This document shows positions 26,346 through 33,758 of a DNA stretch of 64,000 bases, piece by piece (positions within the stretch are counted from its first letter, which is position 1; each line of letters begins with the position of its first letter). The translations under genes were made by a program, and so were the position numbers. The notes beneath the pieces were generated by a model. The model was given only the letters and a program-made list of their open reading frames with translations, was not told the origin of the DNA and did no database searches. The DNA comes from Lachnospiraceae bacterium (GTDB lineage Bacteria; Bacillota; Clostridia; Lachnospirales; Lachnospiraceae): the NCBI GenBank assembly GCA_031280955.1, contig JAITGA010000023.1:1-64000 (forward strand). Direction: 5' to 3'.

Positions 26346-28298
26346 CTATTTTTCAAACTTTTTTTCATATAGCATTGCCGCATTCAAAACCACCGCTACT
26401 GACCCGACATTATGTGCCAATGCCCCTGTAACCGGATTCAAAAAGCCAAGCATTGACAGGGTAATCGCCACCAGATTGAAAACAATCGCAATCATAATAT
26501 TAGTCGTAATCCGCCTGATGGTCGCATTGGACAAACGCTTCAAGTAGGGGATTTTCGTGATGTCATCTCCCATCAGGGCAATATCTGCGGCTTCTATCGC
26601 CATATCGCTTCCCATGCTCGCCATCGCGATACCGACATCGGCAGTTTTGAGTGCCGGAGCATCATTCACACCATCACCAACCATGCCAACTATCTTCCCT
26701 TTGTTTTGCAAAGAGCGAATATGCTCAACTTTTTGGTGAGGAAGCAGCTCGGCATGGACAACCGGGAAGCCTGCTTCCCGGGCAAAATACTCTGCTGACT
26801 GACGGTTATCCCCGCTCAAAAGAACTATATCGGCATGAAGCTCTTTCAGCTCATTAACAACGCCGCCGGTCTCAGTACGCAAGACATCAGATAGTGCCAC
26901 GACACCGATACATGAAAGGGTGGGATTGCCGCAAGCGACCATTACCACCGCTTTGCCCTCATTACTGAGGCGGGAAAAAGCAGCTTCCATTACGCTGTCA
27001 AATACCACGCCATTTTCTGCAAGCCAGCGGCGATTGCCGCAATAGACCGTCAACTCATCGACTTTGGCACTTATCCCTTTGCCGGGAATCATGTGAAAAT
27101 CGGTGACAGCGAAGCTACTTGGAAGTTTCAATGTATCGCTTTTTTCTTTGACCGCTGCCAGGATAGCCTTTGCCAGCGGGTGTTCGGAGTATGATTCAGC
27201 GGCGGCAGTTAGCTGCAAAACGTAATCTTCGGAAAAATCAGCAGTAAATGATATCACCTCGCTTACCTTCAGCTTGCCGTGGGTAATAGTTCCGGTTTTG
27301 TCAAAGGCAAGCAAATCAATATGCCCCATCCGCTCCAAAGCTACCCCCGACTTGATGATTACACCACTCGTTGCTGCCTGACCAATCGCCGCCATTACCG
27401 CTGTTGGTGTCGCCAAAGCCAAAGCACAAGGGCAAAACACGATCGCGACTGTGACTGCTCTATAAATATCACCTGTTATTAAATAAGTTCCGATCGCCAG
27501 AAGTAGTGTCAACGGCACGAGCCAGACCGCCCATTTGTCAATTATCTGTTGGGTAGGAGCTTTGTTTTCCTCGGCTTCCTCCACTAAGCGCAAAAGCTTT
27601 TGCAATGATGAATCCTCGCCTACTTTCGTCGCCCTAATCGCAATAGTGCCATGAAGATTGAGCGTCCCGCCGTATACTATACCGCCCACAGTCATGTCAA
27701 TAGGCAGGGATTCGCCGGTAATGATTACTTGATCCACCGCTGTTGTACCGGAAATGATTTCCCCATCGACCGGTACAGTTTCGCCGGGCAGAATCCGCAG
27801 GATATCACCAACCACCACCTCTGTCACGTCCACTTCGACAAGCATACTATCCCTGATGATATGCGCTTGCTTCGGGATGAAGCTGAATAGGTTCTTGATT
27901 CCCCTCTTTGCTCGTGCTATCGTCCTTTCCTCTAATATCCCGCCAATCGCCATAATGAAAGCGACTTGTCCCGCCGCAAACAATTCACCAATGAAGATAG
28001 CGGCAATCATGGCGATGGAAATGAGTAGTGATGAAGAAATCCTGTGTATCCCTTTGCGGAAAAGTAGCCGCCAAATGGCGAGGTAGAGGAGGGGATAGCC
28101 GCATAATCCGATAGCAACCCACGCAGGGTCAAGGGGGATTTCGATTTTTAGAATCACGATTACCACTAAACTGATCGTAAGGAACACCCCGCCTATTGCC
28201 GTTGGCAGGATACCTGATGACCAGATGAATATTTTTCGCAAAATATTTTTGTTTGTAACATCAGTATTTAGGTCATTTTCACATTCTTTACATCCCAT
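26346..28298 (-). CDS. P1B-type heavy-metal ATPase (CPC class)
   Basis: 650 residues. It lacks a full N-terminal HMA domain but has a short CxxC (MGCKECEN). Visible: CPC in the transport helix (VFCPCALALATPTAV), phosphorylation motif DKTGTITHG, SEHPLAKAI, and hinge MVGDGVNDAPAL. The last helix reads HNVGSVAVVLNA rather than the MxxSS of typical Cu(I) exporters, so the metal is not certain. It lies 12 nt after a CsoR-type repressor gene with a Cys-His-Cys copper triad, which points to Cu(I). It would export the metal through the cytoplasmic membrane. Confidence 0.88.
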   Translation of the reverse strand: MGCKECENDLNTDVTNKNILRKIFIWSSGILPTAIGGVFLTISLVVIVILKIEIPLDPAWVAIGLCGYPLLYLAIWRLLFRKGIHRISSSLLISIAMIAAIFIGELFAAGQVAFIMAIGGILEERTIARAKRGIKNLFSFIPKQAHIIRDSMLVEVDVTEVVVGDILRILPGETVPVDGEIISGTTAVDQVIITGESLPIDMTVGGIVYGGTLNLHGTIAIRATKVGEDSSLQKLLRLVEEAEENKAPTQQIIDKWAVWLVPLTLLLAIGTYLITGDIYRAVTVAIVFCPCALALATPTAVMAAIGQAATSGVIIKSGVALERMGHIDLLAFDKTGTITHGKLKVSEVISFTADFSEDYVLQLTAAAESYSEHPLAKAILAAVKEKSDTLKLPSSFAVTDFHMIPGKGISAKVDELTVYCGNRRWLAENGVVFDSVMEAAFSRLSNEGKAVVMVACGNPTLSCIGVVALSDVLRTETGGVVNELKELHADIVLLSGDNRQSAEYFAREAGFPVVHAELLPHQKVEHIRSLQNKGKIVGMVGDGVNDAPALKTADVGIAMASMGSDMAIEAADIALMGDDITKIPYLKRLSNATIRRITTNIMIAIVFNLVAITLSMLGFLNPVTGALAHNVGSVAVVLNAAMLYEKKFEK

Positions 28299-28310
28299 GT
28301 TGTCTCCTTT

Positions 28311-28586
28311 CTATACTATCCGTGAAAATTGCTCTAGGGCAGATGACAGCTTCCTGATGGTTTCCTCTTCGTCACCGTCACGGATGGCATCAACGACACA
28401 GTGATGAAGATGTCCCTCCAAGATGACTTGCCCGGTCTTGTGAAGAGCTGATTTCACCGAACTAATCTGAATCAACACGTCCTCACAGTCCTTTCCCTCT
28501 TCTATCATCCTGACCAAACCCCGTACTTGTCCCTCAATCCGCCTTAGCCTCATGATTATTGCTTTTTCATTTGCGTGTTTTTTCAT
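28311..28586 (-). CDS. csoR: CsoR-family metal-sensing repressor
   Basis: A 91-residue all-helical DUF156 protein. The copper-type ligand set is present with canonical spacing: Cys34, His59, Cys63 (GKDCEDV; EGHLHHC). Family members repress efflux genes and release DNA on binding Cu(I). It is the first gene of an operon with the downstream P1B ATPase, and its promoter (28632-28660) has a G/C-tract (ATAGGGGTA) just downstream of the -10 that may be the operator. A different metal remains possible given the ATPase. Confidence 0.88.
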   Translation of the reverse strand: MKKHANEKAIIMRLRRIEGQVRGLVRMIEEGKDCEDVLIQISSVKSALHKTGQVILEGHLHHCVVDAIRDGDEEETIRKLSSALEQFSRIV

Positions 28587-28631
28587 TGTGATACCTCTCG
28601 TGTTTTTTGATACCCTTTACCCCTATAGCCT

Positions 28632-28660
28632 ATGATATAGTAATGTGATTTTGTTGTCAA
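28632..28660 (-). promoter_or_regulatory. Promoter of the csoR-ATPase operon
   Basis: On the minus strand TTGACA (28660-28655), 17 nt, TATCAT (28637-28632). Directly downstream come CTATAGGGGTA and AAGGGTATC, resembling half-sites of CsoR operators, so the gene is probably autoregulated. Confidence 0.72.
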
Positions 28661-28746
28661 GGAGAAAATGAGGGGAATGTTTTTACCAGTGAATATTTTA
28701 ACGAGTATTTATACTGTAAATTATCTTGGAAATCTCCACTGTGAGT

Positions 28747-28796
28747 TGGGGTTGAGTTTTTACACATGACATGGGGTTGAGTTTTTACACATCACA
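28747..28796. repeat. Two tandem 25-bp repeats upstream of the tRNA-Leu promoter
   Basis: Units 28747-28771 and 28772-28796 are identical at 24 of 25 positions (core GGGGTTGAGTTTTTACACAT, then GACA or CACA). They end directly before the tRNA -35 box. They could be a regulatory element or a remnant of a mobile element end, since IS21-family ends carry multiple short repeats. Confidence 0.75.
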
Positions 28797-28797
28797 T

Positions 28798-28826
28798 TTG
28801 ACTTTTTCATGACTAAGTGTTATGAT
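28798..28826 (+). promoter_or_regulatory. Promoter of tRNA-Leu
   Basis: TTGACT (28798-28803), 17 nt, TATGAT (28821-28826), 34 nt before the mature tRNA 5' end. Confidence 0.78.
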
Positions 28827-28859
28827 TCTTTTCGTGGTAATTATTAGCAGATACCATAA

Positions 28860-28943
28860 GCGGAAGTGTCGGAACTGGCAGACGAGCAAGACTAAGGATC
28901 TTGTGGGCACTAGCTCGTGAGGGTTCAAGTCCCTTCTTCCGCA
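28860..28943 (+). tRNA. tRNA-Leu (anticodon AAG)
   Basis: An 84-nt class II tRNA. The acceptor stem pairs GCGGAAG (28860-28866) with CTTCCGC (28936-28942), discriminator A at 28943, no encoded CCA. The anticodon loop reads CTAAGGA, giving AAG, so it should read CUU and, if A34 is deaminated to inosine, CUC. A long variable arm (GTGGGCACTAGC region) and GGTTCAAG T-loop are visible. It marks the left edge of the accessory stretch. Confidence 0.95.
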
Positions 28944-28977
28944 GGATAAAGAAGAATAGTTATTTAAGGAGTAGGTC

Positions 28978-29793
28978 ATGGAAGTGATAATTTTCATTAT
29001 TGTTTGCTTACTTATCGCTCTTCTTTGCAGAGTTCTTTACATGAAAAAAAGAATTGAAAAATTAGAAAGCCAATTACATGATCAAAAAGAAGAAGCTGAT
29101 AGATGTATAAAACAATTAATAAATAACATTAATGAAGATATTTCAGCCGGTGAATTACTGCTGATAAAATGTTTCAGAGATCTGTTTGCTTGTTCGGTTT
29201 TTTCAAACACAGCCGTATATTATCATTTAAAGTATGATGAAAAAAACCGCATCAAAGAGATTGATTTTTTTGTCGTTTCTCCAAAAGGATTATACGCTAT
29301 TGAAAGTAAAATGTGGAAAGGAACTACATATATCCATAAAGATTCATGCCCTGACATATTCAAAACAAAAACTTTTAAGTCTTTTGGCATTGAAAAAAAT
29401 GGAAAAGTTCGTGTCTACAACGCCAAATATGGTGAAAGTGCCAATGAAATACGGCTTAATAGTTATCGGAATCCAGTTGAACAAATCCGTGAATACAGTA
29501 GGGATATGAAAAATCTATTAAATGTCCCAATGGTTAAAAGTATAGTTATTTTTCATGTTGCCGAAGAATTCGATGTTCAATATGATTATAAAGCTTTCAC
29601 TATCGCTCAAATTGATTCTTATACTAGCATTCTCACAGACGCTTGCATCAAAGAGTTCTTTATGCAACAACCTGATGTTTTTTTTGATTATAATTGGGTC
29701 AATGATTATATTGAAAATAACTTGCACTATAAATCCAAAATGTGTAACAGTAATTATGAACAAGAACCGTACTCTTCGCTATCAAAACTATAA
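28978..29793 (+). CDS. Membrane-anchored NERD-domain protein
   Basis: 271 residues: an N-terminal membrane helix (about 2-21), a charged coiled coil (about 22-50), then a NERD nuclease-related domain (about 55-190) with a KEIDFFVVSPKGLYAIESK core, whose Asp, Glu and Lys match the endonuclease-fold active site pattern. NERD proteins occur near DNA-processing and defence genes; activity is seldom proven. ATG at 28978 follows AAGGAG by 8 nt, 34 nt after the tRNA. Composition is clearly more AT-rich than the upstream chromosome, suggesting transfer. Confidence 0.8.
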   Translation: MEVIIFIIVCLLIALLCRVLYMKKRIEKLESQLHDQKEEADRCIKQLINNINEDISAGELLLIKCFRDLFACSVFSNTAVYYHLKYDEKNRIKEIDFFVVSPKGLYAIESKMWKGTTYIHKDSCPDIFKTKTFKSFGIEKNGKVRVYNAKYGESANEIRLNSYRNPVEQIREYSRDMKNLLNVPMVKSIVIFHVAEEFDVQYDYKAFTIAQIDSYTSILTDACIKEFFMQQPDVFFDYNWVNDYIENNLHYKSKMCNSNYEQEPYSSLSKL

Positions 29794-29940
29794 CGTACAC
29801 CCACCCCAAAAATGAGGTCGTAAAAGATTGATTTTTGAAGTTTTACAGAAACTCAAGAACTCTACTACTTGTTTTTTTGTAACAAAATGATATAATTGAC
29901 TTGCTTGGAGTTGAGATTCTATGTGGAGGCGATAAATTAT

Positions 29941-30051
29941 ATGAAACTAAATATTACGAATACTGGGAAAATCTCTTCTGCAGAAATAGAAATTAATTGA
30001 ATTACTGTTATCGCTGATGTAAATAATACTGGTAAGAGTACTGTCGGCTAA
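29941..30051 (+). pseudogene. Remnant of a P-loop (OLD/AbiL-like AAA) ATPase gene, 5' end only
   Basis: ATG at 29941 follows GGAGGC and reads MKLNITNTGKISSAEIEIN, then TGA (29998), then in the same frame ITVIADVNNTGKSTVG and TAA (30049). This is the N-terminus and Walker A (xxNNTGKST) common to RecF/OLD-like ATPases of anti-phage type, where Gly usually stands at the TGA position (GGA to TGA). The rest of the gene is absent, so it is a decayed fragment. Assignment to a precise family is not possible. Confidence 0.7.
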
Positions 30052-30105
30052 ATATAGGAATGACTAAAAGTATTAACGTAAAAAAACATTAAGGACAGTT
30101 ATATT

Positions 30106-32256
30106 ATGAAAAAGCATAAATTGCTAAAAAAATTCTTTTCCCTGCTTGTTGCTTTTGTGATGGTTTTTGGGGTTTTTCTGTTTTTTGAAATACCACAAGT
30201 GTTTGCGGCGACGAGCCAAGAAGCTGGTAATGTAGGCGAATTACAAACTGCAATTACTGCCTTTAACAACGGCAATACAGATATGACAATAATCATAACC
30301 AACGACATCCCCATTAACACCACTAACGTTGCACTACCCCCTATTGCTAATAACAGCGGCAGAACTCTCACAATCAGAAGCGATACTGATAATACCCACA
30401 CTCTCACATTTACATCCATTTACATACACAATTTTTCGGGAAACCCATATTTCCAGATTAATAATGGGACGCTTGAGCTTGAAAACATCACTGTTCTGGG
30501 ATACAATCAGGCTCCCACCGATGCGCCTATTGTTACCGTAAATAGCGGCGGTACTTTAATCATGAATGCCGGGGCCACACTGACAAAAAACGATTCACGA
30601 AGCCCGGGTGCCGGGGTTTTGGTAAATAGCGGCGGCAAATTTACTATGGAAGGCGGCACTATAAGTGATAATAAAGTAGTTGAGAGTGGCGGCGGCGGCG
30701 GGGTTTATATAGATGGCGGCACGTTTACTATGAACGGCGGCACTATAAGTGGAAATACTTCAGCCGGTGGCGGCGGCGGGGTCAACATAATAAATGGCGG
30801 CACGTTTATTATGGACGGCGGCACGATAAGCGGCAATAAAGCAGGCACGGGAGGTGACTTTAGCGGAGGAGGAGTTTCTGTCATGGAAGGTAGTACATTC
30901 ACTATGACCGGCAGCATTATCAGGGATAATTCCACGATAGAGGACGGTGGCGGGGTTTATATAAAAGACTCGGATATTACCATCGGCGACAAAGCAATAA
31001 TAAGCGGCAATACAGCAGGACGGGATGGTGGCGGGATTATTAAAATCGATACGGGTGTTATTACCATCGGCGGTAACGCACATATAAGCGGCAATAAAGC
31101 AGGACGGGACGGCGGCGGGGCTTTAATAGACAGCACAGGTGATATTATCATCGGCGGTAGCGCAGTTATAAACGGCAATTCTCTAACGAACGGAGCTGCT
31201 GATAATCTTACCCTGTTAGGGGCAGATACTTTTATCACTCTGGGTACGAGCGGTAATACTCCGCGCTCGGGAATGAGAGTCGGCGTGAGAAAAATACTGG
31301 ATGTAGATGAAACTCTCGATGCGAGCGTGAACGTGATTGTAGGGTCAGGTGCTTCAGGAACACAGGCTCAGTATTTCTTCGCTGACGCGCCCGGCTATAC
31401 TGTAATTTATGATAGAAATTTTCACAATTTCGAAAACGTGCTGCGTATAGCCCCTGCCCCAAAACCAATTAACGGCGGGTCGGACATTGTTGAGACAAGG
31501 TCAATTACCTACAACGCCAACGGCGGGTCGGGCAGTATGGCGACCGGGCATGTAGTAAAGGGAGAAAGCTATACATTAAGAGCAAATGCGTTCACCAGAC
31601 CGGGACATAAATTTGTCGGTTGGAATACGGCTGCGAACGGCAGCGGCACAGAGTTTGCCGATGGTGCTGCTATTGAGATTGTTAATAATAACATCACTCT
31701 TTATGCTCAGTGGTGGAATCCCGTCAACTCCCCCGTCTCAATATGGTCAGGCAGAGGTGATGTTACTGTTACTATAGATATTGACCATACGCGTTTTGTA
31801 CGTCTGGTGCTGGACGAGGGCGTGGTTGATGATAATAACTATACGGTAGCTGCCGGCAGTACGGTACTCACTTTGAAGAGGAACTATCTGAGGACTCTTG
31901 CGTCTGATACATATACATTTTTTGCAGAATTTACAGATATCATTGCGATGTTTACTGTGACGGTCGATATTGATATTGAGGCTGTTGCGACAAATATAGA
32001 CGTTGGGGATGAGACGCCGGATATTGACGTTGAGGATGAGACGCCGGATATTGATGTGGACGATGAGACGCCGGATATTGATGTTGGCGATGAGACGCCG
32101 GATATTGACGATGGCGATGAGACGCCCGGCACACACGTTCCCGAAACCGACGACGACAGCAATACGAGGATATGGGTAGTTTTGCTGCTTATTGCGGTGC
32201 TTGGTGTTCTTGCTGTGATAATTGTTTGGGTATTAAAGTCGAGAAAAACGGTGTGA
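30106..32256 (+). CDS. Surface-anchored beta-helix adhesin-like protein
   Basis: 716 residues: signal peptide (about 1-34, ending VFA-ATSQ), a right-handed beta-helix-like region of repeated NGGTFTMxGGTISxN motifs (about 140-360), a Listeria-Bacteroides (InlB B-repeat-like) module near 465-535 (ITYNANGGSGSM to ITLYAQW), an X2-like Ig domain (about 540-620), five DIDVxDETP repeats (about 630-674), and a C-terminal membrane helix with positive tail. It is probably displayed outside the membrane with its C-terminus anchoring it; no sortase motif is seen. Ligand unknown. Confidence 0.82.
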   Translation: MKKHKLLKKFFSLLVAFVMVFGVFLFFEIPQVFAATSQEAGNVGELQTAITAFNNGNTDMTIIITNDIPINTTNVALPPIANNSGRTLTIRSDTDNTHTLTFTSIYIHNFSGNPYFQINNGTLELENITVLGYNQAPTDAPIVTVNSGGTLIMNAGATLTKNDSRSPGAGVLVNSGGKFTMEGGTISDNKVVESGGGGGVYIDGGTFTMNGGTISGNTSAGGGGGVNIINGGTFIMDGGTISGNKAGTGGDFSGGGVSVMEGSTFTMTGSIIRDNSTIEDGGGVYIKDSDITIGDKAIISGNTAGRDGGGIIKIDTGVITIGGNAHISGNKAGRDGGGALIDSTGDIIIGGSAVINGNSLTNGAADNLTLLGADTFITLGTSGNTPRSGMRVGVRKILDVDETLDASVNVIVGSGASGTQAQYFFADAPGYTVIYDRNFHNFENVLRIAPAPKPINGGSDIVETRSITYNANGGSGSMATGHVVKGESYTLRANAFTRPGHKFVGWNTAANGSGTEFADGAAIEIVNNNITLYAQWWNPVNSPVSIWSGRGDVTVTIDIDHTRFVRLVLDEGVVDDNNYTVAAGSTVLTLKRNYLRTLASDTYTFFAEFTDIIAMFTVTVDIDIEAVATNIDVGDETPDIDVEDETPDIDVDDETPDIDVGDETPDIDDGDETPGTHVPETDDDSNTRIWVVLLLIAVLGVLAVIIVWVLKSRKTV
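31993..32127. repeat. Five 27-bp coding repeats (DIDVxDETP)
   Basis: Units at 31993-32019, 32020-32046, 32047-32073, 32074-32100 and 32101-32127 encode nine residues each. The acidic stalk before the membrane helix probably varies in copy number between strains. Confidence 0.85.
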
Positions 32257-32686
32257 ATTTTTATAGAAAATTTGAAGTATATTGCTTGAAGGGGCTGGAA
32301 ATGATGTGGAATAAACCCAGACCGCATTAGGCAATTACCCTCCTATGGGACATATACCATTTAGCAAAACCCTAGGCTTTCCGCCATTTATCGGGTGTTA
32401 TATGCTTTCCAAAATCATTTGCTGAATATGATAGAACCCGCGTTTGACATCACATGGGTTATATCACCAACATCGCCCATTATCAAGTGTGAAATGACGA
32501 CAAGGGTGATATTGGCGATGTAGGGAGAGTTGGAGAGAAGATTTTAAGCGACTTTGATGAACCAATTCTGATTATTACTGCGAAAAACTGTCCATGATAC
32601 TTCTGATGCAAAACGAATGACATTGGCAACTTTCCGCTCGAATAAAGTTTGTGATGAAATAGCGAGGCAAATGGTGAGAACTCTCA
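32257..32686. other. Gene-poor stretch without recognisable content
   Basis: About 430 bp between the surface protein and the retropepsin pair. No open frame with a ribosome site and no RNA or repeat was recognised. A short open stretch near 32520-32590 (reading GDVGRVGEKILSDFDEP in one frame) ends at a stop and could be gene debris, but I cannot place it. Confidence 0.4.
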
Positions 32687-32715
32687 TTGCCATAAGAACA
32701 CAGATTTGATATAAT
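32687..32715 (+). promoter_or_regulatory. Promoter of the small-ORF/retropepsin pair
   Basis: TTGCCA (32687-32692), 17 nt, TATAAT (32710-32715). Transcription would start near 32722, 23 nt before the first ATG. Confidence 0.78.
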
Positions 32716-32744
32716 TACAGAGACAGACACGGGGAGAATATACT

Positions 32745-33002
32745 ATGAACTTGATTAGATATGATGGAACTCGCTTGCTAACCGAAACTGATGTTGATCG
32801 GGATTTTGAGGGTAAGACTGTGTTGTTGGACTGTGAACGATTCCCGAACCTAAGCAAAGGATATCTGGTGGCATCTGTAGACACTACGCGCGAGCAAGTG
32901 GAGTTACTGGATGAGATAAAAATGAATGAATATAATGGCGGAGGCATGATAATCACTGGTTCTAAGGAAAAAGGGGGAATAATGCTTGGACAATATAGTT
33001 AG
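32745..33002 (+). CDS. Small protein of unknown function upstream of a retropepsin-like protease
   Basis: 85 residues beginning MNLIRYDGTRLLTETDVDRD, acidic, no signal peptide or membrane segment. No family was recognised. ATG at 32745 follows GGGGAG. Its end overlaps the start of the retropepsin gene by 17 bp, so the two are translationally coupled and probably act together, for example as partner, substrate or inhibitor of the protease. The pair has its own promoter. Confidence 0.65.
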   Translation: MNLIRYDGTRLLTETDVDRDFEGKTVLLDCERFPNLSKGYLVASVDTTREQVELLDEIKMNEYNGGGMIITGSKEKGGIMLGQYS

Positions 33003-33480
33003 CCTCCTGACCGACGTTCGCCATAGATATGTTACATTAGCTTCTCTTGGCAATGTTGATTCAACTACCCGTATGGAAAATGTTCGTGTCCTCATTGACA
33101 CAGGAGCATTCAATACAATGATTGACCGTGCATTGGCAGAAAAGTTTGCCACACTGCTTCCCGACAGCATGGCTATTTCGATTGGTGGCAAGACAGGAAA
33201 GGCGCAGATTTGTATTATTCACAGCTTGACGTTGAGTGGTGGTATTACTCTGAATCGAGTTGCTGCCTTGGCTTATCCTTTTGATGACTGGTTGTTACGT
33301 CATATAATACTAGGAACAAATGTACTAAATAACTGGAAATTCACCATATCACGTTCATCCGATACACTTTGGTTTACGGAAGAACTTCCATCTGATGCAT
33401 CAAACAAAGAGTACCCTTACCAAAACTTCTTTGTTGACAGTCGATATATAGCAGTTCAAGAGATTAATTTTGTTATATGA
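32986..33480 (+). CDS. Retropepsin-like aspartic protease
   Basis: 164 residues with the single-lobe aspartic protease pattern: VLIDTGAFNTMI near residue 36 (catalytic DTG) and the downstream HIILGTNVLNNWKFTI near 110, matching the hydrophobic-ILG element of retroviral-type proteases. Such enzymes work as homodimers. There is no signal peptide, so it should be cytoplasmic. The start is TTG at 32986, nine nt after GGGGG, overlapping the upstream small gene. A physiological substrate is not known. Confidence 0.75.
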   Translation: MDNIVSLLTDVRHRYVTLASLGNVDSTTRMENVRVLIDTGAFNTMIDRALAEKFATLLPDSMAISIGGKTGKAQICIIHSLTLSGGITLNRVAALAYPFDDWLLRHIILGTNVLNNWKFTISRSSDTLWFTEELPSDASNKEYPYQNFFVDSRYIAVQEINFVI

Positions 33481-33561
33481 ATATGCAGTCAAATGAAGCT
33501 AAATGGAATGAGTTCGCTTCCTTGCGTAATCATACCAATTCTGGTTTATCAAGGTCGGTTA

Positions 33562-33570
33562 TGCTATACT
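33562..33570 (+). promoter_or_regulatory. Possible extended -10 promoter of the restriction-modification locus
   Basis: TGCTATACT has an extended -10 TG and a good TATACT (33565-33570); the -35 region is poor. It would give a leader of about 180 nt before the methyltransferase gene. Confidence 0.4.
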
Positions 33571-33758
33571 AATAACCATCAAAAACTACAAATACTTGAA
33601 TAAGAATACGGAAGCAAAACAAAAGACCGGCGGCGGTACTTCAACCCACGTATCGAGGTTGCCGAGTTGAAAGTGCATCTCACGGAATTTCCTTGACAGA
33701 TATAATCCACGATGATATCTTTATATCAAGGATGTTTCGGGATGTAAAGAGGTGTCAT

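Noticed and set aside
28785..28997. Minus-strand frame of about 70 residues containing RRDLNPHEL
   Set aside because: It is the antisense of tRNA-Leu; this string is a common false protein call over tRNA genes.
29941..30051. Stop-codon read-through or recoding in the ATPase fragment
   Set aside because: The frame ends again after 16 codons and the rest of the gene is absent, so decay is the simpler reading.
31747..32327. Minus-strand repeat-rich frames opposite the surface protein stalk
   Set aside because: Antisense of the DIDVxDETP repeats; no ribosome site or family match.
32745..33480. Small gene plus protease considered as a toxin-antitoxin pair
   Set aside because: Size and coupling fit, but neither product matches a known toxin or antitoxin family.
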